Positions 49,732 through 58,513 of a stretch of DNA of 64,000 nt are shown here, one piece after another. The notes beneath the pieces are model-generated. The model saw only the letters and a program-made list of their open reading frames with translations. It was not told where the DNA came from and did no database searches. The position numbers and the translations under genes are program-made. Position 1 is the first letter of the stretch; each line of letters opens with the position of its first letter. Origin of the DNA: DASSUW01 sp963774155 (GTDB lineage: Bacteria > Actinomycetota > Thermoleophilia > Solirubrobacterales > Solirubrobacteraceae); NCBI GenBank assembly GCA_963774155.1, contig CAVZDW010000004.1:682001-746000 (forward strand), read 5' to 3'.

Positions 49732-51432
49732 TTACCGCTTCTTGGGGAGCTCGAGGGAGTACTTCCCGCTGCCGTCCTCGGTCTGGCCGACGACGGCGAT
49801 CTTGCCGTTCTTGGCGAACTTCTTGATGCCCTTGTAGAGGTAGATCTTGACCTTCTTCTCCTCGCCGTAGGCGAGGTCGTACTTCGCGCTGCCGAGGACC
49901 GGCCGGATCTTGACGCCGTGCACCTTGTAGTACTTGTCGGTGGTCAGGGTCAGGCGGCCGTAGCAGCCGTCATGCGCCTCGCACTTGAGGTAGGCGTAGG
50001 CGTACGGCTTGTTCTTCTTGTCGTACTTGATGACGACCTTCTTCTTGAGCACGTCGAGGTAGTGCTCGGCCTTGCCGCGGTCGACGTGCTCGACATCGAC
50101 GTAGATGTCGTGCTTGTCGATCTGCGCCGAATCGCTGCCGGCGCCGCCACGGACGAGGTCGCCGTAGCCGTCACGGGCCAGCAGGCTGTCGTCGCCGGCC
50201 TGCCCGTCGAGCAGGTCGTTGCCGCCGCCGCCGTTGAGCGAGTCGTTCCCGGAGCCGCCGAAGAACGTGTCCTGCTCCTCGGCGCCGGTGAGGCTGTCGT
50301 TGCCCTCACCGCCGTCGGCCAGGACGGCCATCGGCACGCCCGGCTTGACGAGCAGGGTGTCGTCGCCGCCGAGCGTGTTCAGCTCGAACACCTCAGAGGT
50401 CGCGACGTCCAGCGTGAAGGGGACGAGGTTGACGCGGTCGAACTTGACGCGGGCCCCGTTCGGTGCGATCTCGAACGCGTCGCCCGCGGCGGCCGCTCCG
50501 TTGACCTCGATCGCGTCGAGGCCGTCCTGGCCGTCCATGACGTCGCTGCCGTCGCCGTTGTTCCAGACGAGCGTGTCGTCGCCCGTCGCGCCGCGCATGG
50601 CGTCGCCGCCGCGGTCGCCGACGATGCGGTCGGCCGAGGGGCCGCCGTCGAGGACGTCGTTGTCGTCGCCGCCGTTGATGAAGTCGGCAGCCGCGCCGCC
50701 GCTCATGTTGTCGATGCCGGTGCCGCCGTTGAGCAGCATCGCGGTCGGGGTGGCGGGGTCGGAGACCATGTTGTCGTCGCCGCCGTTGGCGTTGAGCACG
50801 AGGCGCTCGGTGTCGGGGCCGACGTCGAGGACGAACGGCGCGGGGCTGACCCGCTCGAACCGGACGCGCGCGCCGTTGGGCGCGGCGGCGAAGTTCTCGG
50901 GGTTGTTGCCGCCGTTGAGCTCGGCGTCGTCGCCGCCGCCGGCGCCGCCGTTCATGACGTCGTCGTCGTCGCCGGGGTTCCAGACCATGACGTCGTTGCC
51001 GGCGTCGCCGTTCATGGTGTCGTTGGCGTCGTTGCCGGAGATCCGGTCGTCGCCACCGCCGCCGTTCAGCGTGTCGAGGTCGTTGCCGCCGTTGATGATG
51101 TCGTCGTCGGGTGAACCGTTGACGATGTCGTTGCCGTCGCCGCCGTTGATCGTGATGCCGCGCAGGAGCGCGGTGTTGACCGTGATCGTGTCGGCGCCGC
51201 CGAGGGCGTTCACGGTGAGATCGAACGTGTCGTTGGCGGCCGCCGTCGTGGCCGCCCCGTCGACGGTGATGAAGCCACCGGCGTCGGCGATCGTGATCGT
51301 CTCGTCCGTGTTGTCACCGGTGACGGTGATGTTGGGCGCGGCCACGTTCACCGTGGCGGCGTTCGCCACCGCCGGAAAGGCGGCGATGGCGGCCGCGGCC
51401 GAGGCCGCAGCGATGAGGCTCTTCCTGGTCAT
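49732..51432 (-). CDS. Secreted calcium-binding RTX-like repeat protein
   Basis: A 566-residue exported protein: signal peptide (KSLIAAASAAAAIAAFPAVANA), then blocks of GGxGxDxx nonapeptides (e.g. GGDGNDIVNG, GGNDLDTLNGGGGDDRISG). Two long units of about 75 residues alternate with them, each with a V-W-N-x-G-D motif followed by A-P-N-G-A-R-V-R/K-F-x-R-V and LDV near residues 150-225 and 290-365. A 160-residue C-terminal basic domain rich in Lys and Tyr (KKKVVIKYDKKNK, then KVKIYLYKGIKKFAKNGK) is not of repeat type and could bind cell wall. The acidic repeats should bind Ca2+. Function unknown; surface layer or adhesion are guesses. Confidence 0.85.
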   Translation of the reverse strand: MTRKSLIAAASAAAAIAAFPAVANAATVNVAAPNITVTGDNTDETITIADAGGFITVDGAATTAAANDTFDLTVNALGGADTITVNTALLRGITINGGDGNDIVNGSPDDDIINGGNDLDTLNGGGGDDRISGNDANDTMNGDAGNDVMVWNPGDDDDVMNGGAGGGDDAELNGGNNPENFAAAPNGARVRFERVSPAPFVLDVGPDTERLVLNANGGDDNMVSDPATPTAMLLNGGTGIDNMSGGAAADFINGGDDNDVLDGGPSADRIVGDRGGDAMRGATGDDTLVWNNGDGSDVMDGQDGLDAIEVNGAAAAGDAFEIAPNGARVKFDRVNLVPFTLDVATSEVFELNTLGGDDTLLVKPGVPMAVLADGGEGNDSLTGAEEQDTFFGGSGNDSLNGGGGNDLLDGQAGDDSLLARDGYGDLVRGGAGSDSAQIDKHDIYVDVEHVDRGKAEHYLDVLKKKVVIKYDKKNKPYAYAYLKCEAHDGCYGRLTLTTDKYYKVHGVKIRPVLGSAKYDLAYGEEKKVKIYLYKGIKKFAKNGKIAVVGQTEDGSGKYSLELPKKR

Positions 51433-51495
51433 GCCGCTGAAGACGCCGCCCGGACACGATTCATTCCGCCCTTGCGGCTACCGTGGATCGTTCGC

Positions 51496-53652
51496 ATGCG
51501 CGTCGCCGAGCCGGTCCACAACGTCGAGCTGCGCCGGAACCTGCAGGGGCAGGAGTCGGTGGTCTTCGCGTTCCCGTACCGGGCCGACATCGTCGACGCG
51601 GTGCGCACGATCCCCGGCCGCCGCTTCGACTGGCAGGTCAAGGAATGGTGGGCGCCGCGCGCCGACGCGACCGCGCCGTACGTGAAGGGCGTGCTGGAGC
51701 GCTTCCCGGCGCTCTCGGTGGCGCCCGACGTCGAGGCCTGGCTGGCGCGGGCGGTGAAGGGCTGGGTGGGCCGCGTGACGGCCGGCAAGCTCTCGGGTCA
51801 CGGCCGCTTCGCGATGGAGGCGATCTCCGGCGAGCTGCCCGAGTCGCTGGCCGCGGTGGCCGAGAGGGCCGGCGGCCGCTCCTGGGTGCCGTTCACGCAG
51901 GAGGTCGCCGAGGAGCTGCTGGAGATGGCCGGCGCACGGCTGGACCAGCGGGCGCTGCGCTGCGCCTCGCGGCTCCAGGTCGGCCAGGAGCCCGCGGGGG
52001 CGACCCTGGCGCTGGTCGAGAGCGTCGGCGAGCCGCGCTTCATGCTCGACGTCAACTGGGACCCGGAGACGATCCCCGCCTTCCTCGCGCTCCCCGCCTG
52101 CGAGGCGCACGGACGGTCGCTGCCCGTCGACCCGTACCTGCTGGAGCCGCTCGAGCACTACCTGCGCAAGTACGGCGTCGAGGTCTCGGCGAACGCCCGC
52201 GTGGTGCTGGATCGGCTGCGCGCCGAGCACGACGAGGCGATCGACGGCGTCCGCCGCTCGCGCGCCCACAACGCCCCGGAGCTGCCGATCGAGGACCGGC
52301 TGGGCGGGGAGCTGCGGCCGTTCCAGCGCGCGGGCGTGACCTACGCACTGGAGGCCCGGCGCACGTTCCTGGCCGACGAGCAGGGCCTCGGCAAGACCGT
52401 GCAGGCGCTCGCCACGCTGGAGGCCGACGACGCCTTTCCGGCCGTGGTCGTCTGCCCGGCGTCGCTCAAGCTCAACTGGCAGCGTGAGATCTCGCACTGG
52501 CTGCCGCACCGCTCGGTCACGGTGATCTCGGGCACCGGCAGCGTCGCCGAGGCGGCCGACATCTCGGTCATCAACTACGAGATCGTCCACGCGCACCGCG
52601 TGCGGCTCGCGGCGCGGCGCCCGCGGGCGCTCGTCCTGGACGAGTCGCACTACATCAAGAACCCGCGCGCCAAGCGGACGCAGGCCGTGCGCCGGCTGGC
52701 CGAGTCCCTGAGCGAGGACGCGCTGCGGCTGGCCCTGACCGGCACGCCGGTGATGAACCACGCCGAGGAGCTGATCGCCCAGCTGCGCGTGATCGGCCGG
52801 CTGGAGGACTTCGGGAGCGGCGCGCGCTTCGCCCGCCGCTTCCAGGGCGCGGGCGCCGAGGAGCGCATCCACTGGCACCTGCGCCGCCGCTGCTTCGTGC
52901 GCCGCCTCAAGGCCGACGTGCTGCCCCAGCTCCCGGCCAAGCGCCAGGTCGTCGTGCCGGTGGCGCTCGAGAACGAGCGCGAGTACCGGCTGGCCGAGCG
53001 CGACGTGGTGGCCTGGCTGCGCGAGCAGCCGCTCGACCTCAGCGAGCTCGAGAGCCGCGTCGCCGCCGCGCTCCGCGCCGAGCGGCTCGCCCAGCTCAAC
53101 GCGCTGAAGCGGCTGGCCGCCCGCGGCAAGTCCGGGCCGGCGCTGGCCTGGATCCACGACTTCCTGGCCTCGGACGAGCCGCTGGTCGTCTTCTGCGGCT
53201 CGCGCGAGGTGCAGGAGCTGGTCATCGAGCGCTTCCCGGAGGCGCTGCATCTCGTGGGCCGCGACACGGTGGAGCAGCGCGAGGCCGCCGTCCAGGCGTT
53301 CCAGGACCCGGACGGGCCGCAGATGCTGGTCTGCGGCACCCGCGTCGGCGGTCAGGGCATCACGCTGACCCGGGCGTCGAACGTCGCCTTCCTGGATCTC
53401 GAGTGGACACCCGCGATGCACGACCAGGCCGAGGACCGCTGTCACCGCATCGGCCAGCACGACGCCGTGACCGCCTGGTACCTGCTGGCCGCCGACACGA
53501 TCGACGAGACGATGATCGAGCTCATCGGCCGCAAGCGCGGCATCATCGGAGCGGTCACCGACGGCCGTCGCGACGAGTCCGAGGCGCTGGTGCAGGCCGT
53601 CGTGCGCGAGCTGCGTGGCGGGGTGCCGCGCAAGCGCCTCCGGGTGGCGTAG
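51496..53652 (+). CDS. SNF2-family helicase with HARP-like N-terminus
   Basis: About 718 residues. Start ATG 51496 (MRVAEPVHNVELRRNLQGQE); an upstream in-frame start is less likely. The N-terminal section (about 15-50, FAFPYRADIVDAVRTIPGRRFDWQVKEWWAP) resembles the HARP element of SMARCAL1-type annealing helicases. Motor: Q/I region DEQGLGKTVQAL near 305, VVVCPASLKLNWQREI, DEAH-like V-L-D-E-S-H-Y-I-K-N near 382, LALTGTPVMN, and motifs V-VI GGQGITLTRASNVAFLDLEW / EDRCHRIGQ near 625-655. It probably remodels DNA in repair or replication-fork processing. A standalone gene, convergent with the membrane protein at 53662. Confidence 0.87.
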   Translation: MRVAEPVHNVELRRNLQGQESVVFAFPYRADIVDAVRTIPGRRFDWQVKEWWAPRADATAPYVKGVLERFPALSVAPDVEAWLARAVKGWVGRVTAGKLSGHGRFAMEAISGELPESLAAVAERAGGRSWVPFTQEVAEELLEMAGARLDQRALRCASRLQVGQEPAGATLALVESVGEPRFMLDVNWDPETIPAFLALPACEAHGRSLPVDPYLLEPLEHYLRKYGVEVSANARVVLDRLRAEHDEAIDGVRRSRAHNAPELPIEDRLGGELRPFQRAGVTYALEARRTFLADEQGLGKTVQALATLEADDAFPAVVVCPASLKLNWQREISHWLPHRSVTVISGTGSVAEAADISVINYEIVHAHRVRLAARRPRALVLDESHYIKNPRAKRTQAVRRLAESLSEDALRLALTGTPVMNHAEELIAQLRVIGRLEDFGSGARFARRFQGAGAEERIHWHLRRRCFVRRLKADVLPQLPAKRQVVVPVALENEREYRLAERDVVAWLREQPLDLSELESRVAAALRAERLAQLNALKRLAARGKSGPALAWIHDFLASDEPLVVFCGSREVQELVIERFPEALHLVGRDTVEQREAAVQAFQDPDGPQMLVCGTRVGGQGITLTRASNVAFLDLEWTPAMHDQAEDRCHRIGQHDAVTAWYLLAADTIDETMIELIGRKRGIIGAVTDGRRDESEALVQAVVRELRGGVPRKRLRVA

Positions 53653-53661
53653 GGCTCGGGT

Positions 53662-54339
53662 TCACCAGACGGCGAGGCGGGCCAGCGCGTCGGCATCCGC
53701 GCCCACACCCACGATCACGCACGTCCGCCCGGCGCGCGTCCACGTGACGGCGACCTGCCCGCCCGACCGGAGGACGCGCAACGACCCGTCGTCCGACAGC
53801 GCCGGGCCGTCGACGATCGCGTAGGCGATCGTGCGCCCGTCGCGGCTGTAGAAGACCGTCTGCACGTCGCGGCCGTCGATCACGTCGCGGCGCGAGCCGG
53901 TGGCCCTCCAGCCCTCGTACGAGGGGTACTGGACCCCGGCGAAGCTCGGCACGGCCGGCGCGGTGGCGGGGAGCAGGCCGACCGGGAGCACGTCGGCGAC
54001 CGCCGGACCGCTGCCGGCGAAGAGGATCACGAGGGTGGAGAGCGCGGCCGCGAAGGCGGCCGCCACGGCCGGGCGCCAGCGACGGCGGAGGCTGCGGCGG
54101 GCCTGCGCGGCGGTCTGCAGCTCCTCGACGCGCAGCCGCAGGCTCAGCGGCGCCGGGACGTAGGACGCGTTGAGGAGCGACAGGGCGGCTTGCTGGCCCT
54201 CGAGCGCGTCCGCCAGCTCGGGCTCGGCGCCCAGGCGGCGTTCGAGCTCAGCCCGGCGCGGCCCGTAGAGGCAGCCGTCAGCGAGTGCCACCAGGTCCGC
54301 CTCGTCCTCGGGAGGCAAATGGGGGAGTGGTCCGTTCAT
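53662..54339 (-). CDS. Single-pass membrane protein, anti-sigma-factor-like layout
   Basis: A 225-residue protein. The cytoplasmic N-terminus has a helical segment (ADLVALADGCLYGPRRAELERRL), as in anti-sigma-factor domains but without the HxxxCxxC zinc motif. A TM helix lies near 90-112 (VAAAFAAALSTLVILFAGSGPAVA), and the C-terminal 110 residues are extracytoplasmic (YPSYEGWRATGSRRDVIDGRDVQTVFYSRDGRTIAYAIVDG). No sigma-factor gene is adjacent, so the role is open. I recognise no precise family. It is divergent from the CGNR gene, 60 nt apart. Confidence 0.6.
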   Translation of the reverse strand: MNGPLPHLPPEDEADLVALADGCLYGPRRAELERRLGAEPELADALEGQQAALSLLNASYVPAPLSLRLRVEELQTAAQARRSLRRRWRPAVAAAFAAALSTLVILFAGSGPAVADVLPVGLLPATAPAVPSFAGVQYPSYEGWRATGSRRDVIDGRDVQTVFYSRDGRTIAYAIVDGPALSDDGSLRVLRSGGQVAVTWTRAGRTCVIVGVGADADALARLAVW

Positions 54340-54399
54340 GACCCTGTCTGTGAGACGCCCCCGGGCCGCCGACTATTCCCGTCGATAGGCTCGGCGGCC

Positions 54400-54981
54400 G
54401 TGGAACGCGAAGCGCTCCTCACGGGATCCGTGCAGCCCGGCGGCCGCGAGCCGGCCCCGCCGGCGCTGCGCATCGTGCAGGGATTCGTCAACACCGTCGA
54501 CCGCGAGCACGGCCCGGACCTCTTCGACGACGCCGCCGGCCTCGCCGAGTGGCTCGCGCGGAACCACCTCCCGGCGCCGGTCTCCGACGGCGACCTCGAA
54601 CGCGTGCGCGAGGTCCGCGAGGCGTTGCGCTCGCTGCTGCTGGCCAACAACGGCGAGCCGTACGACCCGGCCGCGTCCGCCGTGCTCGAGCGCGCCGCCG
54701 CGCGCGCCCGCCTGGAGCCGACGTTCCCGCCTGACGGCGCCGGGCTCGTGCCCCGCGCCGGTGGGCTCGACGCCGCGCTCGGCCGCATCCTCGCCGCCGC
54801 CTTCGCGGCCATGCTCGACGGCACGTGGCGCCGGCTCAAGGCGTGCCCGGGAACCAACTGCGCCTGGGCCTTCTACGACCGCTCGACCAACGCCAGCGCG
54901 ACGTGGTGCTCGATGAGCATCTGCGGCGGGCGGGCGAAGGCCGGCGCGTACTACCGGCGCCGCCGCGCTGCCGGTGCTTGA
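54400..54981 (+). CDS. CGNR-type (ABATE) putative transcriptional regulator
   Basis: A 193-residue protein. GTG 54400. The N-terminal ABATE domain (IVQGFVNTVDREHGPDLFDDAAGLAEWL to about 120) is followed by the zinc ribbon at the C-terminus: C-P-G-T-N-C-A-W-A-F-Y-D near 152, then W-C-S-M-S-I-C-G-G-R-A-K-A. The hallmark CGNR is CGGR here. CGNR proteins are proposed stress-related transcription regulators binding DNA by the ribbon. The stop lies inside an inverted repeat. Confidence 0.85.
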   Translation: MEREALLTGSVQPGGREPAPPALRIVQGFVNTVDREHGPDLFDDAAGLAEWLARNHLPAPVSDGDLERVREVREALRSLLLANNGEPYDPAASAVLERAAARARLEPTFPPDGAGLVPRAGGLDAALGRILAAAFAAMLDGTWRRLKACPGTNCAWAFYDRSTNASATWCSMSICGGRAKAGAYYRRRRAAGA

Positions 54982-54995
54982 CCTTCACCGGTCAA
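54978..54995. promoter_or_regulatory. Inverted repeat TTGACC-N6-GGTCAA upstream of M23 gene
   Basis: Perfect 6-bp arms (54978-54983 and 54990-54995) flank TTCACC and include the CGNR stop codon. AT-rich DNA (GAATTCGTGAAAATTTACG) follows immediately, 75 nt ahead of the M23 start. The site may be an operator, possibly for the CGNR protein, or a weak attenuator. Regulation is inference. Confidence 0.4.
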
Positions 54996-55069
54996 TGAAT
55001 TCGTGAAAATTTACGCCCAAGTGGTGTGTTGACGCGCCAGCGCCGGAAGCCGTGTGATTTGGTGGTGCT

Positions 55070-55954
55070 GTGGCCTGGCGACCAAGCTGGTGGGCCGCGT
55101 CAGCTGTGGTGGTCAGTTGTGCGGTCGTACTCCTCATCGCGAGCGCGATGGCGGCGCCGCCCGCGCTCGCGCGCTCGTCCTCGGTGGCCGCTCTCCAGGT
55201 CGCCCTCCGCGAGAAGGGTCTCTACGCCGGGACCGTGGACGGCGTCCGCGGACCGATGACGAGCGAGGCCGTCCGCCGCTTCCAGCTCCGCCGCGGCCTG
55301 GCGGTCGACGGGGTGGCGGGCCCGCAGACCCGCGCGGCGCTCGGCTGGCGCGGGCGGCCGCGGCTCGGGAGGCGCGTGCTGCGCGCCGGCGCCCGCGGCT
55401 GGGACGTCGCCGCGCTGCAGTTCCTCCTCGCGACCCGCGGGTTCCCGTCCGGGCCGTTCGACGGCCGGCTCGGCGCGCGCGGCGATGCGGCGCTCCGGCA
55501 CTTCCAGGCCTGGGCCGGACTGGGGGCCGACGGCCTCGCCGGTCCCGCGACCATCCGGGCGCTCAGGCGCCCGCCCGCCCGATCACCGCTCACCTTCCTC
55601 GCCCCGCTCGGCATCGCCCCGGCCGATCGCTTCGGCCCGCGCGGCGGCGCCATGCACACCGGCCTCGACTACCCGGCGGCGGCCGGCACGGCCGTCGCCG
55701 CGGCGGGCCGCGGCTGCGTGCGCGCGACCGGCTGGGACGCGGGCGGCTACGGCAACCTCATCGTCATCGAGCACCGCGCCGGGATGACGAGCTACTACGC
55801 CCATCTCGCCTCGATCGCCGTCTCGCCCGGGCACTGCGTCGTCGCCGGGAACATCATCGGCACCGTCGGCTCGACCGGCAACGCCACCGGCCCGCACCTG
55901 CACTTCGAGCTGCGCCTGCGCGGCGCAGCCATCGACCCGCTCTCAGGCCTCTAG
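55070..55954 (+). CDS. Secreted M23 endopeptidase with two peptidoglycan-binding domains
   Basis: A 294-residue wall enzyme, GTG 55070. An N-terminal signal/TM (WAASAVVVSCAVVLLIASAMAA) leads to two PG_binding_1 repeats (VAALQVALREKGLYAGTVDG... and VAALQFLLATRGFPSGPFDG...), then the LytM/M23 domain. Its zinc-site residues are H-T-G-L-D-Y near 195 and G-P-H-L-H-F-E-L near 278, with YYAHL between. It cleaves peptide cross-bridges in peptidoglycan. The end overlaps the convergent SIMPL gene by 12 nt. Confidence 0.93.
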   Translation: MAWRPSWWAASAVVVSCAVVLLIASAMAAPPALARSSSVAALQVALREKGLYAGTVDGVRGPMTSEAVRRFQLRRGLAVDGVAGPQTRAALGWRGRPRLGRRVLRAGARGWDVAALQFLLATRGFPSGPFDGRLGARGDAALRHFQAWAGLGADGLAGPATIRALRRPPARSPLTFLAPLGIAPADRFGPRGGAMHTGLDYPAAAGTAVAAAGRGCVRATGWDAGGYGNLIVIEHRAGMTSYYAHLASIAVSPGHCVVAGNIIGTVGSTGNATGPHLHFELRLRGAAIDPLSGL

Positions 55955-56530
55955 CGCGAACACGACGGTGAGCTCGGCCGTCACGGTCTGCTCCCGCGGC
56001 CGGACGTCGGGCGTCTCGCTGACCGCAAAGGCGACGATGCCGTGGTCGTCGACGCGCCGGGTGCCCTGCTCGTCGATGGCCAGCACGCGCCCGAGGCGGC
56101 GCCCGGCGGCCGCGGCGAGCCTCTCGGCCTTGCGGCGCGCGGCCTCGAGCGCCTCGGCCAGGAGCTCCTCGTGCACGGCCTGCCAGTCGTAGACGTACCG
56201 CGGGCCGTGCAGGCGGTCGGCGCCGGCCGCCATCGCCGCCTGCGCGACCTCGCCGGCCCGCTCGGCCGGCGACTCCACGCGCACGGCGCCGATCGCCTCG
56301 GCGTCCTTGGGGCCGTGCTCCTCCCAGCGCGGCTGCACGACCACCGCGTCGGTGGCCACCTCGCCGACGCCGGCCAGGCCCTCGAGGAGCGCGTTCATCC
56401 GCAGCGTGGCGCGCTCGAACGCCGCGCGCGGGTCCGCGTCGCCCTCCACCGCCTCGGCGCGCCACGTCGCGGTCGCGGGCGCCACGGCCCGGCTCGCGGC
56501 CCCGGTGACCGTGACGCGGTCGTCCGTCAC
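55943..56530 (-). CDS. SIMPL-domain (DUF541) protein
   Basis: A 195-residue protein, GTG 56530, overlapping the upstream stop (GTGA). It has the SIMPL pattern: V-T-V-T-G-A-A-S-R-A-V-A-P-A-T-A near the N-terminus, a helical NALLEGLAGVGEVATDAV segment, VQPRWEE, and a C-terminal ALEAARRKAERLAAAAGRRLGRVLAIDE and LTVVFALEA. Most family members are exported; no signal peptide is visible here, so it is probably cytoplasmic. The function of the family is obscure (oxidative stress or signalling scaffolds). It is translationally coupled to the acyl-CoA reductase. Confidence 0.78.
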   Translation of the reverse strand: MTDDRVTVTGAASRAVAPATATWRAEAVEGDADPRAAFERATLRMNALLEGLAGVGEVATDAVVVQPRWEEHGPKDAEAIGAVRVESPAERAGEVAQAAMAAGADRLHGPRYVYDWQAVHEELLAEALEAARRKAERLAAAAGRRLGRVLAIDEQGTRRVDDHGIVAFAVSETPDVRPREQTVTAELTVVFALEA

Positions 56531-58503
56531 CAGTGGACGCCTCGCATGAGGTACGCGAGCGCCTGCGCCTCGCCGGAGGCGCGCTCGCTCGGGTCCTTCT
56601 TGCCGGCCGCGGCGGCCGACTCCGGGAAGACCTTGTACGCCATGTGGAGGATCTGGTCGACGGCCTTCGGCGCCAGCGCGTAGGCGACCTCGCCGAACGT
56701 GCCGAGGCGCGTGTTGATCTGCTTCGGCTTGGCCCGGATGGCCTCGCAGATGAGGTCGGCCGCCTCGTCGGGGGAGATGGTCGGGAAGGAGTCGTAGAGC
56801 TTGGTCGGCGCGATCATCGGCGTCCGCACGAGCGGCATGTGGATCGTCGTGAAGGTCACGTTGTCGCCGATCGTCTCCGAGCTCACCACGCGCGTGAACG
56901 CGTCGAGCGCCGACTTGGAGGCCACGTAGGCCGAGAAGCGCGGCGGGCTGGTCTGCACGCCGATCGACGACACGTTGACGACGTGGCCGGAGCGTCGCTC
57001 GATCATGTGCGGGAGCAGCCCGAGCATGAGCTTCACGGGGCTGAGGTAGTTCAGGCCGACCGTGCGCTCGTAGTCGTGGAAGCGATCGTAGGAGAGCTTC
57101 ACGGACCGGCGGATCGAGCGACCCGCATTGTTGACCAGCACGTCGATCGCCGGGTGATCGGCCAGGAGCTGCTCGACCAGCCGATCGATCGCGTCGTAGT
57201 CGGACAGGTCACAGGGGTAGACGTACGCGCTCCCGCCCAGCGCCTCGATCTCGGCCTTGAGCTCCTCGAGCTTCTCCTGCGTGCGGGCCACGAGCAGCGG
57301 GATCCCGCCGGCCGCCGCGACCTTGACCGCCGCGGCGCGGCCGATGCCGCTGGAGGCGCCGGTGATGACGACCGTCTTGCCGTTGACGGCGTGCTCGAAC
57401 GAGCGGTCCTTGAAGAGGTCCGGGTCGAGGTGGCGCTCCCAGTAGTCCCAGAGCTTGTCCGCGTAGGTCTCGAGCTTCGGCAGCTCGATGCCCGAGCCGG
57501 CCAGCGCCCGCTGCGCGTCGCGTGCGTCGAACCGGGTGCGCAGCTCGGCGTGCTTGATCGCCTCCTCGGGGATCCCGAGGTCGGCCAGGAAGCCGCGCTT
57601 GATCCCCTGCAGCGCCGGGATCTTGAGGGCGTAGCCGAGGACGCCCGTCGGCAGCATGTCCGTGAGCTTCTTGTCGACGCGCATCACCGCGTGCGGCGCG
57701 TGGGCCGCCTCGGCGAACGTGTTCATGACGTCGCCCGACTTCGGCGGCTTCGGATCGACGATGTGGAACGCCTGGCCGTCGAGCCCGTCCTGATGGGCGA
57801 TGTGGTCCACGGCGGCGGCCACGTAATCGACCGGCACGAGGTTGGTGCGGCCGAACTCGAGCGAGACGAGCGGGAACCACTCGGGCAGCGCGTGGCGGAG
57901 CTTCTGGATCGCCTTGAAGAAGTAGTAGGGACCGTCGATCTTGTCCATCTCGCCGGTCTTGGAGTTGCCGACGACGAGCGACGGGCGGTAGACCCGCCAC
58001 GGACCCTGGACGCGCTCGCGCACCAGCTTCTCGGACTCGAACTTGGTGCGGTGGTACGGGCTGGGGAGCTCCTGACCCTCGTCGAAGTCGTCCTCGGTGA
58101 AGTGGCCGTCGTAGTTCCCGGCGACCGCGATCGAGGACATGTGGTGGAAGCGCTTGGCCCCGAGCTGGTTCGCGAGGTCGACCGCGTTCTGGGTCCCGCC
58201 CACGTTGAGCAGCGCGTTCTGCGTCTCGTCGGCGGTTATGTCGTAGACGGCGGCGAGATGGAAGAAGTGATCGACGCCCTGGAGCTGCTCGATCGCGGCG
58301 TCGTCGAGCCCGAGGCGTGGCTGCGACAGGTCGCCGTAGACCGGCTTGATCCGGTCGGACTGATCGCTCTGGTCTCGCAGCCGCTCGAGCTTCTCCTCCG
58401 AGCCCTCCCGCACCAGGACGTGGATGTCGCCCTCACGCTCGAGCAGCCGCTCGACGAGATGGCGTCCGATGAATCCCGTGGCCCCCGTGACGAAGTAGCT
58501 CAT
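56527..58503 (-). CDS. Fatty acyl-CoA reductase, AcrA1-like double-SDR
   Basis: 658 residues, the same size as mycobacterial AcrA1-type enzymes. The N-terminal extended SDR (1-370) has GATGFIGRHLVERLL, YHRTKFESEKLV (Tyr-x-x-x-Lys), and YYFFKAIQKLRHALPEWFP. The C-terminal classical SDR (about 385-630) has ITGASSGIGRAA near 390, NNAGRS, and the catalytic YVASKSALDAF. The first domain would reduce acyl-CoA to aldehyde and the second could reduce aldehyde to alcohol, giving precursors of wax esters. Start ATG 58503. The enoyl-CoA hydratase gene lies just upstream, 10 nt away, so a lipid-related operon is likely. Confidence 0.85.
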   Translation of the reverse strand: MSYFVTGATGFIGRHLVERLLEREGDIHVLVREGSEEKLERLRDQSDQSDRIKPVYGDLSQPRLGLDDAAIEQLQGVDHFFHLAAVYDITADETQNALLNVGGTQNAVDLANQLGAKRFHHMSSIAVAGNYDGHFTEDDFDEGQELPSPYHRTKFESEKLVRERVQGPWRVYRPSLVVGNSKTGEMDKIDGPYYFFKAIQKLRHALPEWFPLVSLEFGRTNLVPVDYVAAAVDHIAHQDGLDGQAFHIVDPKPPKSGDVMNTFAEAAHAPHAVMRVDKKLTDMLPTGVLGYALKIPALQGIKRGFLADLGIPEEAIKHAELRTRFDARDAQRALAGSGIELPKLETYADKLWDYWERHLDPDLFKDRSFEHAVNGKTVVITGASSGIGRAAAVKVAAAGGIPLLVARTQEKLEELKAEIEALGGSAYVYPCDLSDYDAIDRLVEQLLADHPAIDVLVNNAGRSIRRSVKLSYDRFHDYERTVGLNYLSPVKLMLGLLPHMIERRSGHVVNVSSIGVQTSPPRFSAYVASKSALDAFTRVVSSETIGDNVTFTTIHMPLVRTPMIAPTKLYDSFPTISPDEAADLICEAIRAKPKQINTRLGTFGEVAYALAPKAVDQILHMAYKVFPESAAAAGKKDPSERASGEAQALAYLMRGVHW

Positions 58504-58513
58504 GCGCCGAACC

